The notes: a model not told the origin generated them from the sequence alone. DNA of 64,000 bases from Glaciecola nitratireducens FR1064 (GCF_000226565.1 NC_016041.1:310001-374000), one strand, 5' to 3'. Positions 39,129 through 49,330 are shown, counted from the first letter of the stretch. A program made the numbers and translations.

Positions 39129-41051
39129 ATGACAATTCAACAGAAGTTTTTTTATGCAGTAGCGACGATTGTCGCCTTTTTTGCAGTTGCTTTAGCGGTT
39201 ATTAGTGGTTTTCAAAGCGCCTCACAAACGCAAAAAATGATTAGTTCAGACATTTTGAAACAACAAAAACACATTATTGATGTGTTAGATACCACTGACA
39301 CAATTATGGCTGAGAGAGTGCAAAACAGTATGCGCCTGCTTAAAAAAATGGGCGCTGAATTAGGGCCAGCTAAAATTGACGGTACTGTGTCCGTGAACGG
39401 TGTTTCGGCTAATAATATTTACTTAGGTTCTTCTGGGCAAGGAAACAACTTTACCCTCGTTGACGGCTTAACTGAAATAATGAATGGTACAGCGACTATT
39501 TTTAGCAAAACTGACCAAGATTATATTCGAATAGCAACTAACGTTATTAAAAACGATAAGAGAGCTATTGGAACTAAGCTAAGCCCTACAGGGAAGGCCA
39601 TTGTCAATATTAACAGCGGGAAACCTTACTTTGGTCAAGTTGATATCCTCGGAAACCCGTTTTTGACCGGCTACGCGCCGATGTTTGACAGCAATGGTGA
39701 AACTATCGGAATTTGGTATGTGGGTTATTCAGCTGATTTGCGCTCTATTCAAGATACGATTGCAAATAGTCGCTTATTGGATGAAGGCTTCATTGCCTTG
39801 CTCGATGCTAAAGGCAATATTCGCGCTAACTCGTCGAATTTATCTGAGAGTGAGGTAGAGAAAGCACTCGGCAACACTGATGATTGGCAGCTAACAAAAG
39901 TGAGTTATGATAAATGGGGCTACAGTATTGTATTGGCGGCAAGTAATGCTGAAGTTTCAAGTACAATATGGTCGAGCGTGATTGGCGCAGCTGTGAAACA
40001 GATAATCGCTGGCTTGGTTATTTTAGGGACAATTTTCTTCTTACTTAACAAGATTGTCGGGCAAAGAATTCAAAATTATATCGATACTATTAATGAAGTT
40101 GCGTCTGGTCGGGGTGATTTAAGCGTGCGGTTTGACGAACGTCATACTGATGAGTTTGGTCGCATGGCAAAAGGTTTAAATAGGTTATTTAGTAAAGTTG
40201 AAGATACTATTACAGACGTAAAATCTACCTCTAGCAAACTTATTGACAAAGCACTGGCGTTAAATGAGCTTGCTACCAACGCGCAAGCATCGGTCAAACA
40301 ACTCAGCGAAGAAGTGTCTTCTATGACTCGTTCAGCGAGTATTTTAGAAGAAAAAGCAACTGCTGTTGAACACAATACGGCAAAAGCTGATGAGGCGGCA
40401 ACAACCGCAGACAAAGAAACAAATTTAAGTGTAGAGACACTGAATAAGACAATCATTGACATCAAGGGGCAGGCCGACAATACGCAAAATTCGGTTTTAG
40501 TCATTGAAGAGTTAGCGCGCTCAAGTGAAGAAATCAGCGGCGTAATGGAAGTTATCAGAAATATTGCAGAACAAACGAATTTGCTTGCCTTAAACGCAGC
40601 TATTGAAGCTGCCAGAGCGGGCGAACAAGGAAGAGGATTTGCTGTTGTTGCTGATGAAGTTAGATCGTTAGCGAGCAGAACACAAAAATCAACTGAAGAA
40701 ATTAGAACGATGATTGAGAGGCTACAAGCCGGCAGTAAAGAAGCATCAACAGCAATGGCCACCAATAAAGCATCTGCGCTTGAAACAGTTGAATCCACAT
40801 CGAAAACGGGCGCTGTTTTACAGCAAGCATTAGCGGCAGTTGATCAAATTAAGTCCTTGAATAGTGAAACGGCAATAATGGCAAGCCAGCAGAAAGAAGT
40901 GTCGATGGATATCAAGTTAGGTATCGAAAATGTGAATCGAATCACCGAAGGAAATACGGCGAGCGCTACCAATATGAAGAAAATGAGTGATGAGTTATCC
41001 GCGTTAGTCAGCACTATGAAAGATAAATTGAACAACTACAAAACTACTTAA
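39129..41051 (+). CDS. Methyl-accepting chemotaxis protein with periplasmic Cache domain
   Basis: A 640-residue chemoreceptor. TM1 is about 7-29. A periplasmic region of about 240 residues has Cache-like text (TKTD-type [20 protein letters not shown], then [20 protein letters not shown] and [20 protein letters not shown]), matching the Cache_3/Cache_2 fusion seen in marine receptors. TM2 is near 285-305, followed by HAMP ([20 protein letters not shown]) and the signalling tip [40 protein letters not shown]. There is no C-terminal CheR pentapeptide. The likely ligand is a small organic acid, by analogy only. The large palindromic repeat begins 10 bp after the stop. Confidence 0.93.
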   Translation: MTIQQKFFYAVATIVAFFAVALAVISGFQSASQTQKMISSDILKQQKHIIDVLDTTDTIMAERVQNSMRLLKKMGAELGPAKIDGTVSVNGVSANNIYLGSSGQGNNFTLVDGLTEIMNGTATIFSKTDQDYIRIATNVIKNDKRAIGTKLSPTGKAIVNINSGKPYFGQVDILGNPFLTGYAPMFDSNGETIGIWYVGYSADLRSIQDTIANSRLLDEGFIALLDAKGNIRANSSNLSESEVEKALGNTDDWQLTKVSYDKWGYSIVLAASNAEVSSTIWSSVIGAAVKQIIAGLVILGTIFFLLNKIVGQRIQNYIDTINEVASGRGDLSVRFDERHTDEFGRMAKGLNRLFSKVEDTITDVKSTSSKLIDKALALNELATNAQASVKQLSEEVSSMTRSASILEEKATAVEHNTAKADEAATTADKETNLSVETLNKTIIDIKGQADNTQNSVLVIEELARSSEEISGVMEVIRNIAEQTNLLALNAAIEAARAGEQGRGFAVVADEVRSLASRTQKSTEEIRTMIERLQAGSKEASTAMATNKASALETVESTSKTGAVLQQALAAVDQIKSLNSETAIMASQQKEVSMDIKLGIENVNRITEGNTASATNMKKMSDELSALVSTMKDKLNNYKTT

Positions 41052-41060
41052 ACAAATAAA

Positions 41061-41213
41061 ATAAAGGGGTCAGGGTAAATTAAACCAAGAGGCCAGAGAA
41101 ACCAAGAAACCAAGGGGTCAGAGTACATGAAAAACATTACTGTTTTTCATGTACTCTGACCCCTTGGTTTCTTGGTTTAGGCCCCTTGGTTTAATTTACC
41201 CTGACCCCTTTAT
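41061..41213. repeat. Large GGGGTCAG palindrome (about 76-bp arms)
   Basis: A near-perfect inverted repeat centred on loop TTAC at 41137-41140. From the centre, ATGAAAAACA/TGTTTTTCAT, then GGGGTCAGAGTAC and its complement, then AAACCAAGAAACCAAG and its complement, then a slightly diverged AGGCCAGAG versus GGGCCT- block, and at the outer ends ATAAAGGGGTCAGGGTAAAT with its complement. Each arm contains two GGGGTCAG-type words and one GGCC(A/T) variant, so the arm looks like a stack of related units. It fills the gap between convergent mcp and yigB and could act as a bidirectional terminator. Confidence 0.95.
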
Positions 41214-41216
41214 TTG

Positions 41217-41933
41217 CTATATAAATGCTAAAAGTTCTTCAAGTTGATGAATTTCTACGTGAGGAAGCACTTTAACCGGTTCATTTTTTATTTTCATTGG
41301 TCGGTCGCAAGCGTGCCAAGCGCTTGAAAATCCTGCGTTAATAGCACCCCAAACGTCTTTTTCTAAGTTATCTCCGACATGCAAAATACTGCTTCGGTTA
41401 ACACTAAGGTAATTAGCGGCTTCATCGAACATGTGCGCATGTGGTTTCATTGGGCGCTGGCGACTGGCTTTTAAAACCTGCTGAAAATAGCCATCAAGCC
41501 CTATTTGCTGGGTGTTTACATTGCCATTGGTAATTGCAATCAATGGCATGTGTTGGGACAATTTTTCGAGTAATTGGCATTCAGCTTCACCCACTTTAAA
41601 ATTGCTACGCTCAAAGTAAAACCAGTCGAAACAAACTTTTACAGCGTCTGTTAACTTAGCGCCACTGTAACCAGATTCTTGAAGTCCTTTTGTTAAGATA
41701 ATACGTCGCAAATCACCCATGTCTGAAAACAGTTCCGGATCATCGCGCAGCGCTTGTCGTTTGTATTGTTGCCAATCCTCTTTAGCAAGGTGAGATGCAT
41801 TTGGATACTCCTCGGCAATAAAATTTAACAAACCTTTTTCTGCTTCAACAATCAATGGCCAGTTATCATATAGAGTATCGTCTAAATCGAAAGTCATCGC
41901 TTGAATTTTAGGAGTCGGTTTGTAAATAATCAC
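41217..41933 (-). CDS. yigB: HAD-family phosphatase YigB
   Basis: A 238-residue haloacid-dehalogenase phosphatase. Motif I FDLDDT has nucleophile D16 and D18. Motif II is the AITNGN stretch, and motif [23 protein letters not shown]. In E. coli, YigB dephosphorylates 5-amino-6-(5-phospho-D-ribitylamino)uracil (flavin synthesis) and other sugar phosphates. Its start overlaps the xerC stop by 4 bp (ATGA), as in the E. coli dapF-yigA-xerC-yigB operon. The call is therefore supported by both sequence and synteny. Confidence 0.93.
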   Translation of the reverse strand: MIIYKPTPKIQAMTFDLDDTLYDNWPLIVEAEKGLLNFIAEEYPNASHLAKEDWQQYKRQALRDDPELFSDMGDLRRIILTKGLQESGYSGAKLTDAVKVCFDWFYFERSNFKVGEAECQLLEKLSQHMPLIAITNGNVNTQQIGLDGYFQQVLKASRQRPMKPHAHMFDEAANYLSVNRSSILHVGDNLEKDVWGAINAGFSSAWHACDRPMKIKNEPVKVLPHVEIHQLEELLAFI

Positions 41934-42850
41934 TTCTTCTTCGCCCTCGGATGTGCTTTATCATAAATTTGAGAAAGGTGCTGAAAATTAAGGTGCGTAT
42001 AGACTTGTGTCGTTGATAGGTTAGCGTGCCCTAGCAACTCCTGAACACCTCGCAAATCGTTACTAGATTCTAATACGTGTGTGGCAAAAGAATGGCGCAA
42101 TGTATGCGGACTTATTTGTTGATACAAGGTTTGTTGCTTAGCCCAATAATCAAGTCTATTTTGAACTTGGCGATTCGAAATTCGGGTTTTGCGCTTGGAT
42201 AAAAAAAGCGCCTTTTCATCACTCGAGGGTAACAATTTATCCCGCTCGCTGAGCCATAAGCCCAGCGCTACCTTGGCTTGACGCCCAAGGGGTAAACGTC
42301 GCTCTTTGTTGCCTTTACCGATCACCCTAACTTCGTCACCGGCTAAAATATCGTTCAACTCAAGGCCCGTTAACTCTGATAAACGCATGCCGCAGCCATA
42401 AAGCAATTCAAACATCGCTTTATCTCTGATTCCTAAAAACTCGGTCGTATCAAAATTCAGTAAACTGCCCATTTCATCCACGTTGAGCTGTTTGGGTAAT
42501 GGCTTTGATTGCTTCAAGGACTGGATGGAGGCAACAGGGTTATTGCTTAAGTATTCTCGCGTTACCATGAACTCACAGAAATTACGCAATACTGTGAGCC
42601 GCAAATTGATGGTGCGTGTTGATAACTTTTCTTTACTGCAGTGCATGAGCATCATCTTGATGTGATCAGCAGTAAGTTCGGCCCAATTGTCGATATTAAG
42701 GTGGTTTAAGGCACTGAGAATTTGACGTTGATAGTTTTTACAGGTGTGTTCAGAAAGCTGACGTTCTACGCGAATATGATGGATAAAATCAATCACCCAA
42801 GAGCTCAATTGAGGAGGGATTTGTTCTTCAATAGCCAAGGAAGCATTCAA
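41930..42850 (-). CDS. xerC: Tyrosine recombinase XerC
   Basis: A 306-residue site-specific recombinase that resolves chromosome dimers at dif with XerD. It has an N-terminal SAM-like core-binding domain ([20 protein letters not shown]). The catalytic residues are all present: R156 ([10 protein letters not shown]), K179 ([10 protein letters not shown]), H249 and R252 ([12 protein letters not shown]), H275 ([10 protein letters not shown]), and nucleophile Y284 (TQVYTHL). Sequence and position between DUF484 and yigB both identify XerC rather than XerD. It lies 72 bp downstream of the DUF484 gene. Confidence 0.97.
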   Translation of the reverse strand: MNASLAIEEQIPPQLSSWVIDFIHHIRVERQLSEHTCKNYQRQILSALNHLNIDNWAELTADHIKMMLMHCSKEKLSTRTINLRLTVLRNFCEFMVTREYLSNNPVASIQSLKQSKPLPKQLNVDEMGSLLNFDTTEFLGIRDKAMFELLYGCGMRLSELTGLELNDILAGDEVRVIGKGNKERRLPLGRQAKVALGLWLSERDKLLPSSDEKALFLSKRKTRISNRQVQNRLDYWAKQQTLYQQISPHTLRHSFATHVLESSNDLRGVQELLGHANLSTTQVYTHLNFQHLSQIYDKAHPRAKKK

Positions 42851-42922
42851 AATTGGCTGTTAACAATGCGCGTTTTATAAAAAGGTGTTTTGCATGCAAG
42901 TATTTCACTCACAAACGTTTTA

Positions 42923-43618
42923 TTAATAATGAAGTAAGTCAGGCATTGAGACATTGAGGAACTCCTGAAGCTGTCGTATTAACAACGTGTCCATGTCTGG
43001 GGTAAAGTGTATTGGATCTGCACTACCAATAGCTAATATGCCTAGGTCGCGTTTATCGCCAAGTAACACAAGAGCAACTGATTCGGCAATGGCATCTCCG
43101 AACAAGAGTTGTTTTTCATGCTGGCTTAGGCGTCCAAAAAAGAAGTCGCTGTCTTTGAAGCGTTTTTCCATAAACAAACGCTGCTGAATTTCGGGTAAAG
43201 CAAAAAGCCCTTTAAACGGTTTGATTGCCGCGGCTGACATATCGAGCTCATCCTGCAGCGTTTCTTCAATGGTGTATTGCATTTCTGCGAATTCAGTACA
43301 ACGCAGTAGACGAAGATTTAAGTCGGCATATACGCGATAAATTTCTTCGTTCTGTTTAGCAATAGAGATGAGTTGGCTGAGTTTAAAGCTGAGTTGACGA
43401 ACTTTTTTACGAAGCTGACTGCTCTGTAATTCTACAAGAGAAACGGTGCCTTTTTGCTTATGTGGCACCTGTACTTTTTCAGCGACGTCTGGATTTTTAA
43501 CAAAAAAATCTTTGTTATTAAGAATATACTCGCGTACTTCTGCTTCCGTGATTGCTTCTGAGGGAAAGTCTGGCGCTAGCGCTTGCGCAGTATTTCCTTT
43601 AACACCTGATTTATTCAT
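42923..43618 (-). CDS. DUF484 family protein (YigA-like)
   Basis: A 231-residue cytoplasmic protein. After a variable head, [20 protein letters not shown] and [20 protein letters not shown], then a coiled-coil-like stretch ([20 protein letters not shown]), are typical of DUF484. The C-terminal half has a GAF-like fold ([20 protein letters not shown]). The gene sits between dapF and xerC in many gammaproteobacteria, as here, and overlaps dapF by 4 bp. Its biochemical function is unknown. Confidence 0.92.
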   Translation of the reverse strand: MNKSGVKGNTAQALAPDFPSEAITEAEVREYILNNKDFFVKNPDVAEKVQVPHKQKGTVSLVELQSSQLRKKVRQLSFKLSQLISIAKQNEEIYRVYADLNLRLLRCTEFAEMQYTIEETLQDELDMSAAAIKPFKGLFALPEIQQRLFMEKRFKDSDFFFGRLSQHEKQLLFGDAIAESVALVLLGDKRDLGILAIGSADPIHFTPDMDTLLIRQLQEFLNVSMPDLLHY

Positions 43619-44445
43619 AGCGTTATTTGTCCGTCATAAATGTGTTCTGCGGGGCCCGTCATTTTTAATAGACTGTCTTCCCCTTGCCATTTTATAATTA
43701 GTTTACCACCAGGAAGCGTGACATTCACTTCTTTATCTAGCTTGTCTTGCATAATACCGATCGCAACCGCTGCGCAAGCCCCGCTGCCGCAGGCGAGAGT
43801 CTCTCCGCTGCCGCGTTCAAAAACCCGAAGCTTTATCTCGCTACGACTTATTATTTGCATGAAACCAACATTTACGCCTTCTGGGAAGCGTTCATTATTG
43901 CCAATTATTTTGCCAATACCCACAACATCGTGAGTGTCTACGTCATCAACTTCGAGGACGCAATGAGGGTTACCCATCGACACTACACCACAGAAAAAAG
44001 TGTGTTCATTATCACGGATAATGTAGAAGTTTTCTTGTTTATTTGCTTTGAATGGAATGCGCTCTGGCGCAAATACGGGACGCCCCATATTCACCGTTAC
44101 GCTGCCGTCTTTTTCGAGATACAGCACCATGCGACCGGCTTTTGTGCTAACAATTATCTTGTTGCGGTTTATCAAGCCTTTTTGTTTAACAAATTTAGCA
44201 AAGCAGCGAGCCCCATTGCCACATTGAGAAACTTCGCTGCCGTCAGCATTGTAAATTCGGTAATGAAAATCTTGGTCTGGGTCGTAAGGCGGTTCTACAA
44301 TCAGCATCTGATCGAAGCCGATGCCAAAATGGCGGTCGGCAAGCTGCTGGATCTTCTCTTTGGAGAAAAACACATTTTGGGTAACGTTATCAATAACGAC
44401 AAAGTCGTTGCCGAGCCCGTGCATTTTAGAAAAATTTAACAGCAT
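43615..44445 (-). CDS. dapF: Diaminopimelate epimerase
   Basis: A 276-residue cofactor-free epimerase that converts LL-DAP to meso-DAP for lysine and peptidoglycan. The N-terminus [20 protein letters not shown] is diagnostic. The two catalytic cysteines are C75 ([13 protein letters not shown]) and C219 ([16 protein letters not shown]). The length is the same as in E. coli (274). It is 46 bp downstream of lysA and translationally coupled to DUF484. Confidence 0.98.
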   Translation of the reverse strand: MLLNFSKMHGLGNDFVVIDNVTQNVFFSKEKIQQLADRHFGIGFDQMLIVEPPYDPDQDFHYRIYNADGSEVSQCGNGARCFAKFVKQKGLINRNKIIVSTKAGRMVLYLEKDGSVTVNMGRPVFAPERIPFKANKQENFYIIRDNEHTFFCGVVSMGNPHCVLEVDDVDTHDVVGIGKIIGNNERFPEGVNVGFMQIISRSEIKLRVFERGSGETLACGSGACAAVAIGIMQDKLDKEVNVTLPGGKLIIKWQGEDSLLKMTGPAEHIYDGQITL

Positions 44446-44491
44446 TTGCGTCTTATAATTATTATTATATTTGTAAGGCTATTGCCCTAGT

Positions 44492-45742
44492 TTACGTAAT
44501 TTTATGCTCGCCTTTCCAGAGATCTTTTAATTTTTCTCTCTCGCGAACCACAATGGTCTCTGTTTTATCGATCATAATCTCAGGAGGCCTACAACGACTA
44601 TTATAGTTGCTAGCCATCACGAAGCCATAAGCACCAGCGCTTCTGACTGCAAGATAATCCCCTGGCACGATTGCCAAGTCGCGATCTTTACCTAAAAAAT
44701 CGCCGGTTTCACAAACAGGACCGACAACATCATACTTTTGCGCCGCAATATCCAGTCGTGGTTGAACTGGAATGATGGCCTGCCATGCACTGTATAATGC
44801 AGGGCGTATTAAATCGTTCATCGCAGCATCGACGATCGCGAAGTTTTTCTCTTCACCTTGTTTTAAAAACTCAACTTCGGTAACTAAGATACCTGCATTT
44901 GCAGCAATCGCTCTGCCGGGCTCCAAAATAAGTTTGAGATGCTCGCGGCCGTGCATTTTTGCAGCCATAGCCGCTGCATATTCATTCGGATGAGGAGGCG
45001 TCTCGTCGTTATAAGGAACGCCTAAACCGCCGCCAACGTCAAGATGTGAAATGTGGATATCGTGCTCAGCCAGCTCGTCTATTAATATTAATAACCGCTC
45101 TAATGCATCAACAAACGGTGTGATATCGGTCAACTGAGAACCAATGTGACAGTCCATTCCTTTAACGTCTAAATGAGGCATTGCAGCAGCGCGTTTGTAA
45201 ACACGCAGCGCATCATCGCGAGCGATACCGAATTTATTGGCTTTCAACCCTGTTGAAATATAAGGGTGCGTTTTTGCATCAACATCCGGATTAATGCGGA
45301 TTGAAATAGGCGCTTTAACATCTATTTCACCCGCTACTTTATTAATTCGGTCAAGCTCTGCGTCGGATTCAACATTAAAACACATGATGTTTTGTTGCAG
45401 CGCAAAACGTATTTCATCCGATGTTTTACCGACACCAGAAAAAACCACTTTTGTTGGATCGCCGCCGGCTTCAATGACACGGCATAGCTCGCCTTTACTG
45501 ACGATGTCAAAGCCTGAACCTAACTTAGCTAAAACTGACAATACACCCAGGTTAGAGTTAGCTTTTACTGCGTAGCAAATAAGATGATCGTGTTTAGCAA
45601 CAGCATTATTGAAAGCATGCCAATGACGTTCAATAGTTGCTCTCGAATAAATGTATACAGGCGTGCCATGTGCCTTTGCAATATCAGCAACTGCGACGTC
45701 TTCCGCAAAAAGTTGCGCATCTTTATAGGTAAAGAAATCCAT
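44492..45742 (-). CDS. lysA: Diaminopimelate decarboxylase
   Basis: A 416-residue PLP enzyme of fold III that makes L-lysine from meso-DAP. PLP lysine K60 is in LICYAVKANSNLGVLSVLAK. The phosphate-binding GGG is in ISHLDVGGGLGVPYNDETPP, the substrate region in ILEPGRAIAANAGILVTEVE, and the active-site cysteine in VVGPVCETGDFLG. It lies 2 bp after the lptM stop and is followed by dapF, so the last two steps from LL-DAP to lysine are in one operon. Its ribosome site AAGAAGG lies within the end of lptM. Confidence 0.98.
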   Translation of the reverse strand: MDFFTYKDAQLFAEDVAVADIAKAHGTPVYIYSRATIERHWHAFNNAVAKHDHLICYAVKANSNLGVLSVLAKLGSGFDIVSKGELCRVIEAGGDPTKVVFSGVGKTSDEIRFALQQNIMCFNVESDAELDRINKVAGEIDVKAPISIRINPDVDAKTHPYISTGLKANKFGIARDDALRVYKRAAAMPHLDVKGMDCHIGSQLTDITPFVDALERLLILIDELAEHDIHISHLDVGGGLGVPYNDETPPHPNEYAAAMAAKMHGREHLKLILEPGRAIAANAGILVTEVEFLKQGEEKNFAIVDAAMNDLIRPALYSAWQAIIPVQPRLDIAAQKYDVVGPVCETGDFLGKDRDLAIVPGDYLAVRSAGAYGFVMASNYNSRCRPPEIMIDKTETIVVREREKLKDLWKGEHKIT

Positions 45743-45744
45743 TG

Positions 45745-45918
45745 TTATTGACCTTCTTTACTGTTGAATTTACTCAGGGGGTCGCTTTCTGTTGAAGGCG
45801 TTTTTTCATTACTCGGCGCTTGCTTCGGAAGGTACAACGGACCACGTTGACCGCAGGCGCATAAAAATAGGGCTAGCGCTATGCAAAGCGCTAATTTTGA
45901 CATTCGATTCATGGACAT
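45745..45918 (-). CDS. lptM: LPS translocon maturation lipoprotein LptM (YifL)
   Basis: A 57-residue lipoprotein read directly from the sequence. It begins MSMNRMSKLALCIALALFLC, and the lipobox LCAC places the lipidated Cys at residue 22. This is followed by the family hallmark CGQRGPLYLPK, then a Ser/Glu-rich tail to DPLSKFNSKEGQ. In E. coli LptM helps LptD oxidise its disulfides and assemble with LptE. A second in-frame ATG at 45912 could be the real start. Immediately upstream of lysA in many gammaproteobacteria, as here (2-bp gap), so part of the same transcript. Confidence 0.93.
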   Translation of the reverse strand: MSMNRMSKLALCIALALFLCACGQRGPLYLPKQAPSNEKTPSTESDPLSKFNSKEGQ

Positions 45919-45992
45919 AAAATAACTTGCTTAATATGCGCTTAACATTGCACTGCAATGGCCTAAAATGCAAACTCTTTCTAGGTCTAGCG

Positions 45993-47117
45993 CTAAATAT
46001 TTACGCGACTTGCGGTGCGGAGTTTTTCACCTACTTCGTCTGGAAATTCAACTTGTTGCCAGAGTTGTCGACATATTGTTGCAGTGTCGGATAAGTCGCC
46101 TGCCATGATCCAGTCAATAAAGCCATTCACGTTATCAGGGAAGCAAATTTTTGTGGAATGGTGATTGTTTAGCCATTCTTCAATGTCGTCTGTATTCAGG
46201 CTAAACAAGGTGTCTGATATGCCTAACTGACGCAACATGAAAGCGTTCGAAAATTGCTCGAATTGCCCCGTTAAGGGCTTCATTAGAAGGGCTTTACCTA
46301 AACTTAAACATTCTGTTGCTAGTTCAAATCCGCCGTTCGCAATCACCTGTTTACACGACGACAGCGCTCCGTGAAAGCCTACCTTTGATGGCGGAAACCA
46401 GTGAATGTTTTTTTCTACAAATGGAAATTCAACATCGGGGTGATAACAATAAAAGCGGTTTTCACTCAGCGCTTGTAGTACTTGTTGAATTTGGCTCGTG
46501 TCCTCGAAAGGCAGATAAACAAGTGTGAAATCTGATTTCTTTGGTCTTCCGTGACGGTCAACATTATTGATTGAAGAGTCTTTCGGGATTGAAGGCGAAA
46601 TCAAAGGCGGCACGAAAGGCGGGATAATCGCTTGGTTATAATGATACCAATGCACACCAAGAGCATACTGGGTTGGTGCAAAATACCGGGTCACCCATTT
46701 ATCAACGATGCTTTGAGCTTCGGTTGGCACTGCATACATAAATGCGGCTTGATGACTGATTGAGAGTGAAGGGACACCTTGATTTTTAGCAGCCCATGCG
46801 GAGATGGGTTCAAAGTCATTTAACACGAGATCATAAGCACTTAGGTCTAGCTTTCGAATATTCCGCATAAATTCGATTAATCTGATATTTTTCACTGTTT
46901 TGAAACGGTGCAGCGAGCCGTTTTCAGTGACAAACGATAACCCACGTCGTGTTTGATAGTCACCGAATATTTCCATGTCGAAGTAAGCGTTAGCATCTCT
47001 ACCTGAAAACAGATAGTCAACCTGCACATCTGTGCGTTGCGCAAACGCTTCAGCCATTAGCCTCGCTCGCGCAATGTGACCATTTCCTGTCCCTTGCACG
47101 CCATATAAAATTTTCAT
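45993..47117 (-). CDS. Glycosyltransferase, MJ1255/VC2487 family
   Basis: A 374-residue GT-B-like glycosyltransferase. MKILYGVQGTGNGHIARARL at the N-terminus and NGGFELATECLSLGKALLMK in the C-terminal nucleotide-sugar domain are the MurG/UGT-like marks of the TIGR00661 family. LVLNDFEPISAWAAKNQGVP lies in the acceptor-side domain. The natural acceptor is unknown. It is followed 9 bp upstream (in transcript order) by the PAP2 gene, suggesting co-transcription and a role in a lipid-linked or envelope sugar. Confidence 0.85.
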   Translation of the reverse strand: MKILYGVQGTGNGHIARARLMAEAFAQRTDVQVDYLFSGRDANAYFDMEIFGDYQTRRGLSFVTENGSLHRFKTVKNIRLIEFMRNIRKLDLSAYDLVLNDFEPISAWAAKNQGVPSLSISHQAAFMYAVPTEAQSIVDKWVTRYFAPTQYALGVHWYHYNQAIIPPFVPPLISPSIPKDSSINNVDRHGRPKKSDFTLVYLPFEDTSQIQQVLQALSENRFYCYHPDVEFPFVEKNIHWFPPSKVGFHGALSSCKQVIANGGFELATECLSLGKALLMKPLTGQFEQFSNAFMLRQLGISDTLFSLNTDDIEEWLNNHHSTKICFPDNVNGFIDWIMAGDLSDTATICRQLWQQVEFPDEVGEKLRTASRVNI

Positions 47118-47126
47118 GCTGTAGCC

Positions 47127-47654
47127 TCAAGCTAAAATGAACATACTAATACTGGCAATACTGATGCCCAGTGCCGCGCCAATGAGAACGTCGGATGGGA
47201 AGTGGACGCCCAATAAAATGCGCGACAGTCCAACTAAACTTGCCCAGCTAAAGGCGAAGATGCTGTATGTAGGGTAAAAACTGCTGATTATTGTTGCCAT
47301 CAGGAAGGCGGCAGCAGTATGACCAGAAGGCAAGCTAAACTTGTCGGAGGGCGTGATGTGAGCAGTGAAATTGATTAAGCTAGCGCTGGGTCGTTTACGT
47401 TTAAAGCATTGTTTTAAAAACAAATAAATCGGGACCTCAAGCGCGTAAGCCATGAGTGCAGTATAAAAGAAAAGTACGCCGTGGCTGTTATCTAAGCAAA
47501 ATAACAAAGCACCCAAAAAAATGTAAAGGTGGCCATCTCCGGTCCTTGAAATCACCCGTATACTTGTAAGGACCGTTAAGCTGCCTGTTGTTGAATACCG
47601 ATTAAACCAATAAAAAAGAGCTGTATCTAACTTTGTAATCCGCTTAAATGTCAT
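47127..47654 (-). CDS. PAP2-family phosphatase, membrane-bound
   Basis: A 175-residue integral membrane acid phosphatase. The three phosphatase motifs are present: KQCFKRKRP (KX6RP), PSGH in FSLPSGHTAA, and SRILLGVHFPSD (SRX5HX3D). Four or five membrane helices are visible. Relatives dephosphorylate phosphatidic acid, phosphatidylglycerol phosphate or undecaprenyl pyrophosphate, and the substrate here cannot be chosen. The start is divergent from rraA. It is translated ahead of the glycosyltransferase with a 9-bp gap. Confidence 0.9.
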   Translation of the reverse strand: MTFKRITKLDTALFYWFNRYSTTGSLTVLTSIRVISRTGDGHLYIFLGALLFCLDNSHGVLFFYTALMAYALEVPIYLFLKQCFKRKRPSASLINFTAHITPSDKFSLPSGHTAAAFLMATIISSFYPTYSIFAFSWASLVGLSRILLGVHFPSDVLIGAALGISIASISMFILA

Positions 47655-47856
47655 GCTTTTCTCACGTTAGCCAAACACTGAACGAAAGATACGATCTCAA
47701 TATGAATAAACGGTGACAATAAGAAGAAACCTATGTGACAAGGCTTGTTGCGCTGATATTGTAGTTTCATCTATGGTCAGAAGTGCTAGTATAACACTAG
47801 ACGTTTATAAGGCATGCCTAAGCAAACGATTTATCAACGATAGTTTGAGGAATATC

Positions 47857-48342
47857 ATGGAATACAATACTTCTGAATTATGTGATTTATTCGCTGATAG
47901 TGTCGATGTACTCGACCCTATTTTTACCAGTTTTGGTGGCCGCTATTCTTATGGTGGTGAGGTGACCACTATTAAATGTTTTGAAGACAAAGGCTTGGTA
48001 GACAGGGTATTGGCAACTCGAGGTGACGGTAAAATATTGCTGATAGACGGCGGCGGTTCAACCAGGCGAGCCCTAATCGATGCATATAACGCACAAATGG
48101 CCGCTGAAAATGGCTGGGAAGGTATTGTTTGTTACGGTAGCGTGCGTGAAATTGACATACTCGAAGATTGCGATATTGGGATCCATGCCTTAAGCGCTAT
48201 TCCTGTGAACTCAGAAAGCAGAGAAGTTGGCGATATTGATATTGCCGTGAATTTTGCGGGAGTCACTTTCCTGCCTGAAGATCACCTGTATGCTGATGGC
48301 ACTGGCATTATCCTCTCGCCAGAAGCATTAGACATCGATTAA
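47857..48342 (+). CDS. rraA: Ribonuclease E activity regulator RraA
   Basis: A 161-residue trimeric inhibitor of RNase E, the same length as E. coli Rra[13 protein letters not shown] opens the protein, followed by [56 protein letters not shown], and the ending [20 protein letters not shown], all close to E. coli. The start is ATG 47857, with GAGG at 47847-47850. A longer in-frame reading from 47713 would add 48 unrelated residues through the promoter region, where a TATAAC hexamer (47790-47795) is a candidate -10. It is a second RraA-fold protein in this window, but this one is the true regulator. Confidence 0.97.
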   Translation: MEYNTSELCDLFADSVDVLDPIFTSFGGRYSYGGEVTTIKCFEDKGLVDRVLATRGDGKILLIDGGGSTRRALIDAYNAQMAAENGWEGIVCYGSVREIDILEDCDIGIHALSAIPVNSESREVGDIDIAVNFAGVTFLPEDHLYADGTGIILSPEALDID

Positions 48343-48389
48343 TCTTTCGTACTTTTAAAGCAAAATTTTTCTAAAGCTAATAATTAAAA

Positions 48390-48423
48390 AAAGGGAGCAA
48401 GTTTCAATACCTTGCTCCCTTTC
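48390..48423. terminator. Bidirectional terminator between rraA and the S1/P1 nuclease gene
   Basis: GGGAGCAAG/CTTGCTCCC stem (9 bp) with a 9-base loop, an A-run on the left and TTTCTT on the right. It serves both convergent genes. Confidence 0.88.
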
Positions 48424-48446
48424 TTGTCTCTATAGATGTTGTCTTT

Positions 48447-49223
48447 TTATTTGAACAGGTCGTTCAAATAAGCCGCGATGCGCACACCGCCTTCTTGCAG
48501 TCTCTCGGTTGCGATAGGTATGTGCTGATACAAATAATCCCAGCTAATATTATCTTTTTCTGGATAAATTACATCGCGTATTTCCGCACTTTCAGCAATG
48601 TAAATGAGTGGGTCGCTTGTATTCCATTCAGCCGCTTGCTCAGCTGTTATTTTTTGACTCAACCACTCTGTCCACTCAGTGTAAGACAGTTGACGTCTAT
48701 CAATTAAGCCTGAATCCCAAACGCGGTGTAAGTTTGAGTCTTCCCAGAAAAATTTGACCTTTCTATCGTTACCTCCTTTATCTGTGCCATTTCCCGCGTG
48801 CAGCGGTTGGTGTAAATCGCCGATGATATGCACAATAAAGCGTAAGGCGCGCTGGCGTTCTGCTAGTGGCGCTGTTTTATCTTTCACAATGTTAGAGAAT
48901 TTCGTTAATGCGGTATAGGCATCGCCTTGTTCAGGAGCGCCTACTTCATGATAATGTTTGCCGGCCGGCACCGTTACATAGTGGTATGCACCCGCTTCTT
49001 TCTGCCAAAAGTCGTCAGGGTTTGAGCGATTTTCGTCTGCATAAGTTGATGCCTCAGCAAGGCTTTCATTAGGCAGCAACATTTCAATTGCTGCTTTCGC
49101 CTCAACCGTCAAATACTGCTCCGCTATTGCGCCTGTGACGCGGTGGCCTGTTTGTCCCCAAGCATGCACTTGTTGAACTGAGCTAGCCGCAAGTAGGGCA
49201 GAAGCAATCAATAGTTTTTTCAT
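48447..49223 (-). CDS. Secreted S1/P1-type nuclease
   Basis: A 258-residue zinc phosphodiesterase that degrades single-stranded nucleic acids. A signal peptide (MKKLLIASALLAASSVQQVHA) is cleaved directly before the tryptophan of WGQTGHRVTG, which then becomes the N-terminal zinc ligand as in nuclease P1. Other zinc ligands lie in IVHIIGDLHQPLHAGNG and SNLHRVWDSGLI. Located in the periplasm or outside, it likely scavenges phosphate and nucleosides. It stands alone, converging on rraA. Confidence 0.93.
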   Translation of the reverse strand: MKKLLIASALLAASSVQQVHAWGQTGHRVTGAIAEQYLTVEAKAAIEMLLPNESLAEASTYADENRSNPDDFWQKEAGAYHYVTVPAGKHYHEVGAPEQGDAYTALTKFSNIVKDKTAPLAERQRALRFIVHIIGDLHQPLHAGNGTDKGGNDRKVKFFWEDSNLHRVWDSGLIDRRQLSYTEWTEWLSQKITAEQAAEWNTSDPLIYIAESAEIRDVIYPEKDNISWDYLYQHIPIATERLQEGGVRIAAYLNDLFK

Positions 49224-49330
49224 AGTTTGTCTCTTGTCATGATTTAAAATAAGTCACTAATTTTGTAATTAACCTTAAAGCTTCTGGAGCGTCAAATCGT
49301 GCTTCAGAAATTGCTAGCTAATATTGCTTG

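Noticed and set aside
40142-40798. 218-residue ORF opposite the chemoreceptor signalling domain
   Set aside because: It is the antisense of the highly repetitive, Ala/Glu-rich receptor and has low-complexity composition.
43747-44439. 230-residue ORF opposite dapF
   Set aside because: It mirrors conserved dapF codons and resembles no known protein.
47713-47856. Longer start for RraA
   Set aside because: The extra 48 residues do not match the family, whose proteins start MxYxTSELCD; the ATG at 47857 has GAGG upstream.
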